NCBI RefSeq assembly: GCF_022539505.1
Contig: NC_061512.1
Location: 151,697,962-151,761,961, forward strand
Reading direction: 5' to 3'
DNA: 64,000 bases
From: Lolium rigidum
Lineage: Eukaryota; Streptophyta; Magnoliopsida; Poales; Poaceae
The notes below the pieces were generated by a model. It had not been told where the DNA came from. It ran no database searches and was given only the letters and a program-made list of their open reading frames with translations. Shown here piece after piece: positions 10,622 through 22,362 of the stretch; positions within the stretch are counted from its first letter, which is position 1, and each line of letters begins with the position of its first letter. The position numbers and the translations under genes are program-made.

Positions 10622-12325
10622 TGGTATCAGAGCGGCGCCAATCCTAACCTAGTCGCCGCCCAAGCTTCCGCGCCGCGCCGCCCCCGGGGAGGTCGATCTC
10701 CATGATCTACTCCGGGGGCCGCGCAACCCGTATGAGGGTTCGTCCACCGATCCGTTGATCCGCTGCCCTCGAGTCTTTTTTTCCAATCCGTAGATTGGTT
10801 TTCATTTTGCGCCACCGGTCGCTCGACCGGCGTTTTCTTTTTTGGTTTTGCCGATCATAGATCGGATTGAGTCGCCCACCGCCGTCGTCATCATGCGCCT
10901 CTACTCCAACCTCGGCATCGACTGCACCGGCCATCTTCATCAACTGTGCGGCACGGCCGCACGCGTCACACACGGGACGCCTACGTGCGACGTAGCAGGC
11001 TGTCTCGCCCGCGCGGTCTCCATCGCTGGTCCGTCTTCGCCCGGGACATCACCGACAACGTCGCCAACGACTCCAATCTGCGGCACGTCGTCCAAGTCAT
11101 GGCGCGTACAGCGCTGCCGTCGGTCTGATCAACCGACCGCGTGCACGTCTCCGTCAAACACGTCCCTGAGCACGCGCCTACCACCGATCGAGCTACGGGC
11201 TGCCGCTGCGTCGCCCCTTCGGGCCGCAGCGCCGCCGCCTTTGGTCCATGCTACCGGCCTCCGACGCGCCTTTCAAGGCGTGTACGTTGCTGGTGGCCTC
11301 CTGCCGCTGCATCGACTCGCGCCCGCAGCTACTCCGGCCCCTCGGGCTGAGACGTCGCCGCACGCAGTCTACTTCGCCGTCCCCGCGCACCGACGTTCCA
11401 GGCTACTACCGCGCCGCCCCATCGGCGCAGGTCGCCACCGTCAGCGCAAGGTCTACGTCAAGCCGCCGGGTTCCTCCTCGCCAACTTCGAGTACCACCGC
11501 CGCACCTCCACAGGTACCCCGCATGACCACTCGGTCGTCGCGAGGCCTCGCCGACCACCTCTACAGTCTAGGCATCCAGCATGGTCACTCCTGGTCACCG
11601 CTGGTTTCGCCGCCTTCTACGTCTCCGTCCACCACGACCTCGCGGTCCATGATGGTCCCTTCCCTCGCACGCCCGGTATTGGCAACACCGACGCGTGCCT
11701 TCGTCCCCGACGCGTCCCCGAGCCTGGCAAGCTCGGGCCAGCGCCTCGTCTTCATCGGCTTCGACAACGTCTTCATCGGCATCGCCTCTTCTACGACTGC
11801 CTCGACCGCGTCGCCGACTTCGTCTTTGCGTACTCGGTTCCGGCAAAACCGGAGTATGCCTTCGTCCCCGACGTGCGCCTAGTTACGGCAAAACTAGGGC
11901 AGCACCTCGTCCTCGATGGCTCGGACTGCATCGACTTCGGCATCGACAACCTCCACGACCGCCTCGACGCGTCTCCGTCACTCTCCTCGCGCACTATGCG
12001 CTTGCGGCTTCATGTGCGGCTACCTCGACACCGGCACCCGACCACGACATCGACCACGGCATCCCCTCGCGCGGCTACCCCGACCAAAGTTGCAGCACCC
12101 ACACGCTCTCGGCTACCTCGACATCGGCACAAAGGGATATCACCTCACATGAGCACATCGGCTTCTTCTACAGTCCAAGCATCCGCGACGCGACATAGTC
12201 CACGACGCTCCCGCTACGACTGCGGGGGAGTGTCATCCTTCTGGGGTCCACTTCGGTTTATCTCCAGTCTGACCGTCCATGTCGTTCATGTTGTTCACGA
12301 CGCTCCCGCTACGACTGCGGGGGAG
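10622..12325 (+). other. Internal region, array unit 2
   Basis: 1704 bp and nearly the same as unit 1, with small indels such as a 12-bp deletion near 11040. The leader hairpins are at 10783-10865. The purine tract is duplicated at the end, as in unit 1. Confidence 0.85.
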
Positions 12326-12489
12326 TGTTAGAGTATACGTACGGTTTAGGTAATCTAGGATAGAGATAGATCTTGTGTCTTGTCTTGCACTCCAAGATGA
12401 TCCCTGTACGCCTATATATACTCGCCCATGAAGCTCAATAATACATCCAACATATTCCGCCAATCTCTCTCCCTCTCTATCGTTCTACA
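12326..12489 (+). repeat. Array LTR 3
   Basis: 164 bp, 1868 bp after LTR 2, with the same termini. Confidence 0.9.
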
Positions 12490-14203
12490 TGGTATCAGAG
12501 CGGCGCCAATCCTAACCTAGTCGCCGCCCAAGCTTCCGCGCCGCGCCGCCCCCGGGGAGGTCGAGCTCCATGATCTACTCCGGGCGCCGCGCAACCCGTA
12601 TGAGGGTTCCTCCACCGATCCGTTGATCCGCTGCCCTCGAGTCTTTTTTTCCAATCCGTAGATTGGTTTTCATTTTGCGCCACCGGTCGCTCGACCGGCG
12701 TTTTCTTTTTTGGTTTTGCCGATCATAGATCGGATTGAGTCGCCCACCGCCATCGTCATCATGCGCCTCTACTCCAACCTCGGCATCGACTGAACCGGCC
12801 ATCTTCATCAACTGTGCGGCACGGCCGCACGCGTCACACACGGGACGCCTACGTGCGACGCAGCAGGCTGTCTCGCCCGCGCGGTCTCCATCGCTGGTCC
12901 GTCTTCGCCGTCATCGCCCGGGACATCACCGACAACGTCGCCAACGACTCCAATCTGCGGCACGTCGTCCAAGTCATGGCGCGTACAGCGCCGCCGTCGG
13001 TCTGATCAACCGACCGCGCGCACGTCTCCGTCAAACACGTCCCTGAGCACGCGCCTACCACCGATCGAGCTACGGGCTGCCGCTGCGACGCCCCTTCGGG
13101 CCGCAGCGCCGCCGCCTTTGGTCCATGCTACCGGCCTCCGACGCGCCTTTCAAGGCGTGTACGTTGCTGGTGGCCTCCTGCCGCTGCATCGACTCGCGCC
13201 CTGCAGCTACGCCGGCCCCTCGGGCTGAGACGTCGCCGCACGCAGTCTACTTCGCCGTCCCCGCGCACCGACGTTCCAGGCTACTACCGCGCCGCCCCAT
13301 CGGCGCAGGTCGCCACCGTCAGCGCAAGGTCTACGTCAAGCCGCCGGGTTCCTCCTCGCCAACTTCGAGTACCACCGCCGCACCTCCACGGGTACCCTGC
13401 ATGACCACTCTGGTCGTCGCAGGCCTCGCCGACCACCTCTACAGTCTAGGCATCCAGCACGGTCACTCCTGGTCACCGCTGGTTTCGCCGCCTTCTACGT
13501 CTCCGTCCACCACGACCTCGCGGTCCATGATGGTCCCTTCCCTCGCACGCCTGGTATTGGCAACACCGACGCGTGCCTTCGTCCCCGACGCGTCCCTGAG
13601 CCTGGCAAGCTCGGGCCAGCGCCTCGTCTTCATCGGCTTCGACAACGTCTTCATCGGCATCGCCTCTTCTACGACTGCCTCGACCGCGTCGCCGACTTCG
13701 TCTTTGCGTACTCGGTTCTGGCAAAACCGGAGTATGCCTTCGTCCCCGACGTGCGCCTAGTTCTGGCAAAACTAGGGCAGCACCTCGTCCTCGATGGCTC
13801 GGACTGCATCGACTTCGGCATCGACAACCTCCACGACTGCCTCGACGCGTCTCCGTCACTCTCCTCGCGCACTATGCGCTTGCGGCTTCATGTGCGGCTA
13901 CCTCGACACCGGCACCCGACCACGACATCGACCACGGCATCCCCTCGCGCGGCTACCCCGACCAAAGTTGCAGCACCCACACGCTCTCGGCTACCTCGAC
14001 ATCGGCACAAAGGGCTATCACCTCACATGAGCACATCGGCTTCTTCTACAGTCCAAGCATCCGCGACGCGACACAGTCCACGACGCTCCCGCTACGACTG
14101 CGGGGAAGTGTCAGCCTTCTGGGGTCCACTTCGGTTTATCTCCAGTCTGACCGTCCACGTCGTTCATGTTGTTCACGATGCTCCCGCTACGACTGCGGGG
14201 GAG
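12490..14203 (+). other. Internal region, array unit 3
   Basis: 1714 bp and nearly the same as units 1 and 2. The leader hairpins are at 12651-12733. It restores the 12 bp missing from unit 2, and it has a stop where the other units read through near 12790, which argues against a coding role. Confidence 0.85.
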
Positions 14204-14367
14204 TGTTAGAGTATACGTACGGTTTAGGTAATCTAGGATAGATATAGATCTTGTGTCTTGTCTTGCACTCCAAGATGATCCATGTACGCCTATATATACT
14301 CGTCCATGAGGCTCAATAATACATCCAACATATTCCGCCAATCTCTCTCCCTCTCTATCGTTCTACA
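14204..14367 (+). repeat. Array LTR 4
   Basis: The last 164-bp LTR. It ends at TTCTACA and is followed by the right TSD copy CCTAT (14368-14372), not by a primer site. Confidence 0.9.
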
Positions 14368-17300
14368 CCTATATTTAATGTAGTGTGAATAACCATTCAT
14401 CCTTATAACCAAAGTTAACCATAAAAAGAACCATAGCCACCCTAGTTACTTTAATGATAGATTAAAGATAATAATAGAAGACCACTGGTCCAAGATAAAA
14501 ACCAATTCTCAGATCCTTAGTAACTAGAGGAGCACATGAAATATTAAGCAATTAACCATTTTATCATGCATAGGGGAGACTAAACCTTAGCCAATAAAAG
14601 AGGGTGCCATCTCATCTCTATAATCTAGAATTATATCCCAACCCTAGTTTGTGCATCACTTGGGTGATCACAACCAAAACCTAAGCCACAATTAAATTTC
14701 AATTTATGTGTCAATAGGTGAATATAATTGAACCCTATAATTGCTCACTAGTTAAAATCTTGTGCTTCACTTGTTGAACATAAGAACACCTAGTGCAAAA
14801 TCCTTTAATTAAAACCATGTGTGGTGATCAACCACTCATCCTTGTAACTAAGATCAAACCATGATGGAAACAATACCTACCTTAGATACTTTCAAAGATA
14901 ATGATGGTGTTAACCTTAAAAAGGGGTTATAATAGAAAATATAAAACCCTAATAAATTGATGCTCACATAAAATCATATGTAAGTCATCCACTCCTCAAA
15001 TAGAAACCAAGTCCTAACAACAACCTCTGAAATACCTTGAGATGAAAGAATCAACTCTAATAACGCAGATTGATTCACAAGAAAAACATGAAATTAAAAT
15101 GAGATTATAAATTCATGCATATTTGCCATTTTGTCTAAGCCACAAGTATGCAATATAATCCAATATAAAATACTTGTTTCAAATATAGAGTGGTGTAATA
15201 GTCATTGCACTACATCTTAATTCAATTAAGATAACAAGAAACCTGCAAGAAAATTTTGAATTCAAATCAGACTCAAACAAGAAAAATATAAAACAGAAAA
15301 AGAAAAACAGATATAAAAGAAAAAGAAGAAAGAGGCTTACCTGGCCGAGCAGCCCATGGTGCAGCCCAGCACCACAGCCCACCAACGCGGCCCAAGCCAC
15401 CACCCAGGAACAGCCCAGTACCCCTTCGTCTAAAAGAAACGGAGAGGGTGTCGCCCTCATCCTCTCTGTGTGCATGGTGGACAGCACGACGATGTGCTCG
15501 CCCTTCCCTCGTTGCTGGCGACCTCCCCTTGATCGACTGCGTGACGAGGCACGCTCTAGCGCCGTATAAAAGCTCTGCGACGAACCATGGCCCGAGTTCT
15601 TCCCCCTCTGCTTGATTTTCCCCAATTTCTCAAACCCTAGCACGCTCATACGTCGTCCATCACCGTGGATTGGGGAAGCCCCAGACCTCACCGTGACCAC
15701 CATCAGCACCACCATGGTCAACATGCTCACTGTGCGGGAGGAATCGACCCTGAGCGTCTCATAGCTTCGTCAGCAACCTCAGCTCCCCGACGACTGGAGC
15801 TATGAAATCCGGCGAACCAGACCACCGCAAGCCACCCCGTCACGCGCATCGTGTTCTTGGTGAGCTCCTGAGTCCCCTAGCATGCTCGCCTCGCTCGATT
15901 TCGTCTCGTAGCATCGCCGCGCTGATGACCTCTGTCCGCCGCCGCAGTACCACGCCGCCGGCCACGCTCCGGTGACCTTTAGGAAGTGGCACCATCACCA
16001 TTAGGTTCGCCTCGGTGTGCTCGTTCCAACGTGCATCCGCACGCCCACGCGGGAACCCGGGAACACCGGCGTCATCCTCGACTGGCCGCCGGCCAGGAGC
16101 TCCCTAGCCACATCTGCAATTTTGACCAGTCAACTGCAACGTGGCAACTAACCCGGTGGCTTTAGTAATTTTCTTTTAAATTTAAATCTAGAAAATTTCT
16201 GCAACTTTGAATAAATTTAGAAAATTCATTTTAACTCAGAAAAATATATATAAGATATCAAAATTCTTATTAAAGTAAACTCTATCCAATAAAAATATAA
16301 AATGAAACTTTTATTTTTAATAAAAATTTAATTATTTAAAACTTGTTAATTAAGTCTTTTCTTTTTATTCTAAATTCAAATCAAATTCAATAATTAATTA
16401 AACTTTTCTAAAATAAAAAAAACCAGTAAGAAAATAAGGAAAACATTAAAACTAATTTCCTTTATCCTTAATTTATTTAATCCTTATCAGAGGGATTCAA
16501 AATCTTAAATGGAATTTATCCTAATTATTAATCTTCTAAAAATAATAAAAATGCTAAGACCATTATTATTTTGTTTCAAGGTTAATAATAAATGCAAATT
16601 TCTAATAGGTTGTAATTTAAGAACTACATTACAAATAGGAAATCCTAGTTCCATAAGGAAGAAAACTAGAACCTCATCATTTCATGAGAAACCCTAAAAC
16701 CCTAATTCCATTAAGAACCCTAGCTCTATTATTCTATGTGAACCTTAAATTGCTAATAAACCTAAACCCTAGGTTATAACATGTGATCATGTTACTTTCT
16801 TTTGACTTATAGACTATAATTAGCAACTCGGTACTTATTCTTGTTTCCATAAAATAATAGAAGCCATAGTACGTATAAGTTGCTATTCCATGAACTCATC
16901 CAAATAAAACCTAGATGATTAAGTAGGGTCAACCAAGTGTAAACTATAGTTCTTATTACCAAGGCCATCATCCTTAATGACCCATATTTAGCATCACACC
17001 ATTGTGATCCATCCTAATAATAACCATGTCTAGTATTGGACATTACATACTTATACTCACTAAACCCTACTAGTGTTTGATAATTTTGAATCATCCTATT
17101 TAGGAATCAACTATTCCTTACTTAGTGAATCCAAAAGAAAACCCTAGAAAACCTCAACCCTAATTGAGATACTTCTTATTACTTATAATATGGTCTTCAA
17201 AAGTTATTCTTTTGAAGAAAATAAAGTATAATCATCAACTATGCATAATAAGACCTATAGACCATAGCTATCTATCACCGGTCGAATATAACCAACCTTG

Positions 17301-17877
17301 ATAGCACCCATGTATAATTAATTACTTGAGACACTTATGCTTCACTAAAACCATATAAACTCTAGATGCTGATGAATCCAACTTTGTGGAGATCCATCTA
17401 ATCCTTACTCTAGAAACTAATTGGAACCATAGTAAACCATAGAACTCCACAACCCTAATTATCATACTTGTTCTTTATAAAAGAACATGTTCTTCAAAAG
17501 TTATTCTTTTGAAGTATATGATAGGTAATCATTAACCATGACATATAGTACCAAAACCAACAATTGTTCATTACATGTTAGGATTATACCAAATCTTATT
17601 GTTGTGTGCTAATAATGTCATTGTTATGATATATTGCACTACTTGTTTATAATACCAAGTAATCAAATCTTAATAAAAACCTTGTTTGTGAATCACGCTA
17701 AAAGTGCAACACACCCTAAAGAAATCATTACAACTCACTAATCCTAAATCATCGAAGTTAGCTCACGCTTAGAGCGACTACATCTCATACTTATGCATTA
17801 TTGCATCCTTGCCAATCTTTTAAACATCGTCCTTACCGGACGATGATGCTATTTAAGAATTTGGAGTTATTGCGCAT

Positions 17878-19469
17878 TGATACGTCTCAAACGTATCTAT
17901 AATTTCTTATGTTACATGCTATTTTTATGACAATACTCACATGTTTTATATATACTTTATATCATTTTTATGCATTTTCCGGTACTAACCTATTAACAAG
18001 ATGCCGAAGCGCCAGTTCTCGTTTTCTCGCTGTTTTTGGTTTCGGAAATCCTACACAGGAAATATTCTCGGAATTGGACGAAACAAAAGCCCACGGTCTT
18101 ATTTTCCACGGAGTCTTCCAGAACACCGAAGAGGAGACGAACAGGGGCCACGAGGCGACCACACCATAGGGGGGCGCGGCCCCACCCCTGGCCGCGCCGC
18201 CATATGGGGTGGGCCCCTCGGGCGTCCCCCGACTCTGCCCCTTCGCCTATATAATCCTTCCGTCGCGAAAACCCTAGTACCGAGAGACACGATACGAGAA
18301 AAGTTGCCGAGACGCCGCCACCGTCAACCCCATCTCGGGGGTTCGAAGATCGCCTCCGGCACCCTGCCGGAGAGGGGAATCATCACCGGAGGGCTCTACA
18401 TCACCATGCCCGCCTCCGGACTGATGCGTGAGTAGTTCATTCTTGGACTATGGGTCCATAGCAGTAGCTAGATGGTTGTCTTCTCCTATTGTGCCATCAT
18501 GTTTAGATCTTGTGAGCTGCCTATCATGATCAAGATCATCTATTTGTAATGCTACATGTTGGGATCCGATGAATATGGAATACTATGTCAAGTTGATTAT
18601 CGATCTATCATATATGTGTTGTTTATGATCTTGCATGCTCTCCGTTGCTAGTAGAGGCTCTAGCCAAGTTGATACTTGTAACTCCAAGAGGGAGTATTTA
18701 TGCTCGATAGTGGGTTCATGTCTCCATTGAATCTGGGGGAGTGATAGCAACCCCTAAGGTTGTGGATGTGCTGTTCCCACTAGGGATAAAACATCAATGC
18801 TTTGTCTAAGGATATTTGTATTGTTTACATTACGCACATTACTTAATGCAATTGTCTGTTGTTTGCAACTTAATACTGGAAGGGTGCGGATGCTAACCTC
18901 GAAGGTGGAATTTTTAGGCATAGATGCATGCTTGGATAGCGGTCTATGTTCTTTGTCGTAATGCCCTAAGTAAATCTCATAGTAGTCATCATGATATGTA
19001 TGTGCATTGTTATGCCCTCTCTATTTGTCAATTGCCCAAGCTGTAATTTGTTCACCCGACATGTTATTTATCTTATTGGAGAGACACCACTAGTGAGCTC
19101 GTGGACCCCGGTCCATTCTTTTACATCTAAAATACAATCTACCGCAATCATTGTTCTCTGTTGTTCTTTGCAAGCAAACATCATTCTCCACACCATACGT
19201 TTAATCCTTTGTTTACAGCAAGCCGGTGAGATTGACAACCTCACTGTTAAGTTGGGGCAAAGTACTTTGATTGCGTTGTGCAGGTTCCACGTTGGCGCCG
19301 GAATCCCTGGTGTTGCGCCGCACTACACTCCTTCACCAACAACCTTCACGTGGCCTTCATCTCCTACTGGTTCGATAACCTTGGTTTCTTACTGAGGGAA
19401 AACTTGCTGCTGTACGCATCACACCTTCCTCTTGGGGTTCCTAACGGACGTGTGCTTCACGCGTCATCA
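17878..19469 (+). repeat. 5' LTR of X (type B)
   Basis: 1592 bp, starting TGATACGTCTCAAACGTATC and ending CATCA. It is the same LTR type as D (45329-46919 reversed). A 9-bp deletion near 18562 is absent from the 3' LTR copy (63950). Frames inside such as 18001-18435 are not genes. Confidence 0.9.
18248..18255 (+). promoter_or_regulatory. TATA-like box in the X LTR
   Basis: TATATAAT lies just after the GC-rich block and before the exon-like part of the LTR. The 3' LTR copy keeps it (about 63632). Type A LTRs read ACTTAAAG at this place. Confidence 0.45.
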
Positions 19470-19480
19470 AGCTATTTTTC

Positions 19481-19498
19481 TGGCACCGTTGCTGGGGA
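19481..19498 (+). other. Primer binding site, tRNA-Asp type (X)
   Basis: TGGCACCGTTGCTGGGGA, two mismatches from the perfect complement of the plant tRNA-Asp 3' end. It lies eleven bases after the LTR end, as in sister elements. Confidence 0.85.
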
Positions 19499-19656
19499 GA
19501 TCAAGACACGCTTCTCTCACACCCAATCTCTTTACTTTGTTTATTGTCTTGCTTTATTTTATTTTCTGTCTTGTTTGCTTTCTTTATATCAAAAACACAA
19601 AAAAATTAGTTACTTGCATTTACTTTATTTATCAGTTTACCTTTGTTTATTTCATC

Positions 19657-20301
19657 ATGCTTCTCCCTAAGTTCACTTTAAAAGATATATCAGTAGGGCG
19701 TGGGTCTATGATTGGAAGAGATAATATAGAACAATTTTTCACTCATGTTAGTAAGGTTAAAGATTTTGAAGATAGATCCTTGGTGGAACTTGCTCCTAAT
19801 TATGAAATTGCTACTGCCTCTTTGGTGCACATGTTGGAAGCTAGATTTGTTAATCTTAATCCTATAATGCAACCTATGTTTCTTACACTCTGTGATATGG
19901 AAGAAGGAGAGAAGAAATATTTTGTTTTAGAAACCCTTCTTAAAGAATTTGGTGATGTAGCTAGAGAAGCTAGAAACGTCTTTATTCAACATAAGATGTT
20001 TGGCTTTTATACCAATTTTGCAAATACCCTTGAAAAGATGGAAAAAGATAGACTAAAGTACACTAATAAAGCCAATTGTGAGGGGGAGACTAAAGTACCA
20101 ATACCTTATAAGCTCATAGGAATGCTTGAGGCACTAGAAAAGAATTTTGATTGGATTGTTCCTGAAAATTTATGTGAGGAGGATAGTAAGCCTAAATGTA
20201 ATGAAAGAGGAGCTTCTGAAACTTATATAGATAAGATACAATGCATTGTTGAGAAAACCCCCAACTCCTCTGTTAATGCTTCTTCTCTTGATGTTACTTG
20301 A
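19657..20301 (+). CDS. Unrecognised 214-aa retrotransposon protein (X)
   Basis: Intact, 214 aa, same length and gapless alignment with the E0 protein (about 64% shared by hand count). The frame is open upstream to 19432, but the ATG at 19657 matches the E0 start; the upstream part is only the leader. Blocks kept include IEQFFTHVS, DFEDR, FVNLNPI, MFLTL, EEGEKK, FVLETLLKEFG, AREAR, TNF, LEKME, PIPYKL, WIVPENL and VEKTPN. The C-terminus SSLDVT-stop equals the end of the E1 protease ORF, and the DNA after the stop is the common 3' untranslated region. No known domain is visible. It takes the place of gag and lacks any RNA-binding knuckle. Function unknown. Confidence 0.78.
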   Translation: MLLPKFTLKDISVGRGSMIGRDNIEQFFTHVSKVKDFEDRSLVELAPNYEIATASLVHMLEARFVNLNPIMQPMFLTLCDMEEGEKKYFVLETLLKEFGDVAREARNVFIQHKMFGFYTNFANTLEKMEKDRLKYTNKANCEGETKVPIPYKLIGMLEALEKNFDWIVPENLCEEDSKPKCNERGASETYIDKIQCIVEKTPNSSVNASSLDVT

Positions 20302-21112
20302 TTTACACTTTCTGCGCCTAGCTGAAAGGCGTTAAAGAAAAGCGCTTATGGGAGACAACCCATTATTTTACTTCTGCATTTTTGTTTTATATTGGAGTCA
20401 AGGTGCTTGTTACTACTGTAGCAATACATTTGTATCTTTATTTTATTGCATTGTTGTGCCAAGTAAAGTCTTTGATAGAAGGTTGATACTAGATTTGGAT
20501 TTCTGCGCAGAAACAGATTTTTAGCTGTCACGAATTTGAGATGTTCTCTCTGTAGGAGAATCTAAAAAGTCTGTTAGAATTCATGAGTAATCCTCAGATA
20601 TGTACGCAACTTTCATTCAATTTGAGCTTCTTCATCTGAGCATGTTAAGTGCCTCGACAAAATTCGTCTTTACGGACTGTTCTGTTTTGACAGATTCTGC
20701 CTTTTATTTCGCATTACCTCTTTTACTGTGTTTGAGTGGATTTCTTTACTCCATTAAATTTCAGTAGCCTTGGGTAATATCCAGAAGTGTTGGGAATGAT
20801 TGTGTCCTCGCTGAACATGTGAATTTTTGAATATGCACTAAACCTCTAATGAGATTGTTTTGAGTTTGGTGTGGAGGAAGTTTTCAAGGATCAAGAGAGG
20901 AGGATGATATAATATGATCAAGAAGAGTGAAAAGTCTAAGCTTGGGGATGCTCCCGTGGTTCATCCCTGCATATTTCAAGAAGACTCAAGCATCTAAGCT
21001 TGGGGATGCCCAAGGCATCCCCTTCTTCATCAACAACTTATCAGGTCACCTCTAGTGAAACTATATTTTTATTCCGTCACATTTTATGTGCTTTACTTGG
21101 AGCGTCTGTGTG
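20302..21112 (+). other. X 3' untranslated region, first part
   Basis: Non-coding. It starts with the conserved post-stop block (20302-20365) and includes two AAGCTTGGGGATGC motifs (about 20938-20953 and 20995-21010); the second forms the GGGGATGCC/GGCATCCCC inverted repeat. It ends at the D insertion. Confidence 0.85.
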
Positions 21113-22362
21113 TGATGGCGCGTGATGCACACGTCCGTTGGGAACCCCAAGAGGAAGGTGTGATGCGCACAGCAGTAAGTTTTCCCTCAGAAAGAAACCA
21201 AGGTTATCGAACCAGTAGGAGATGAAGGCCACGTGAAGGTTGTTGGTGGAGGAGTGTTGTGCTGCGCAACACCAGGGATTCCGGAGCCAACGTGGAACCT
21301 GCACAACACAACCAAAATACTTTGCCCCAACTTAACAGTGAGATTGTCAATCTCACCGGCTTGCTGTAAACAAAGGATTAAACGTATGGTGTGGAGAATG
21401 ATGTTTGCTTGTGAAGAACAACGAGAGAACGAGAGATTGCAGTTGATTGTATTTCAGATGTAAAAGAATGGACCGGGGTCCACAGTTCACTAGGGGTGTC
21501 TCTCCAATAAGATAAATAGCATGTTGGGTGAACAAATTACAGTTGGGCAGTTGACAAATAGAGAGGGCATAACAATGCACATACATATCATGATGACTAC
21601 TATGAGATTTACTTAGGGCATTAGACCGCTATCCAGCATGCATCTATGCCTAAAAATTCCACCTTCGGGTTAGCATCCGCACCCCTTCCAGTATTAAGTT
21701 GCAAACAACAGACAATTGCATTAAATATGGTGCGTAATGTAAGCAACACAAATATCCTTAGACAAAGCATTGATGTTTTATCCCTAGTGGCAACAGCACA
21801 TCCACAACCTTAGAACTTCCTGTCACTGTCCCAGATTCAATGGAGGCATGAACCCACTATCGTACATAAATACTCCCTCTTGGAGTCACAAGTATCAACT
21901 TGGCAAGAGCCTCTACTAGCAACAGAGAGCATGCAAGATCATAAACAACACATATATGATAGATTGATAATCAACTTGACATAGTATTCCATATTCATCG
22001 GATCCCAACAAACACAACATGTAGCATTACAAATAGATGATCTTGATCATGATAGGCAACTCACAAGATCTAAACATGATAGCACAAGAGGAGAAGACAA
22101 CCATCTAGCTACTGCTATGGACCCATAGTCCAAGGATGAACTACTCACACATCAGTCCGGAGGCGATCATGGTGATGTAGAGTCCTCCGGGTGATGATTC
22201 CCCTCTCCGGCAGGGTGCCGGAGGCGATCTCCTGAATCCCCCGAGATGGGATTGGCGGCGGCGGCGTCTCTGGAACTTTTTCCATATCGTGGCTCTCGGT
22301 AATAGGGTTTTCGCGACGGAGAGTTTAAGTAGGCGGAAGGGCAGAGTCGGAGGAGGCATGGG
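21113..22362 (-). repeat. 3' LTR of D, distal part
   Basis: 1250 bp. It continues at 29201 after the C insertion. Total LTR length is 1588 bp, against 1591 bp for the 5' LTR. Confidence 0.9.

Larger units (their letters stand above)
8578..14367 (+). mobile_element. Tandem array of a non-autonomous Copia-like element (4 LTRs, 3 internals)
   Basis: Structure is LTR-internal-LTR-internal-LTR-internal-LTR, with 164-bp LTRs and internals of 1716, 1704 and 1714 bp. The whole array is flanked by one TSD, CCTAT (8573-8577 and 14368-14372). Each LTR runs TGTTAGAG...TTCTACA; the first three are followed directly by a primer site for initiator tRNA-Met, and the last three are preceded by a GCGGGGGAG purine tract. 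No gag, protease, integrase or reverse transcriptase is seen, so it depends on other elements. The Copia assignment rests on the Met-initiator primer site and the short LTR. Short LTRs and no coding capacity also fit a TRIM-like class. Confidence 0.9.
6944..17877 (+). mobile_element. H: long LTR-type retroelement sequence, interrupted
   Basis: It begins TGTAATATCCC, the usual start of a class of very long grass LTRs, directly after AGCTC. Without the inserted array (8578-14367 plus one TSD copy) about 5.1 kb is visible: AT-rich at both sides and a GC-rich core at about 15,340-16,140. No gag or pol is seen, so it is probably all or mainly one LTR, or a solo LTR. The end is not seen because X is inserted at 17877 (TSD CGCAT, 17873-17877). 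Repeated AACCCTA-like words occur throughout. The strand is inferred from the LTR start. Confidence 0.6.

Noticed and set aside
8578..14367. Regular array as a CRISPR or satellite
   Set aside because: The unit is about 1.87 kb and has LTRs, primer site, purine tract and a TSD: a retroelement array.
15179..15730. 183-aa minus-strand ORF in H
   Set aside because: Lies in the GC-rich core of a long LTR-type sequence, no family recognised, composition typical of chance frames.
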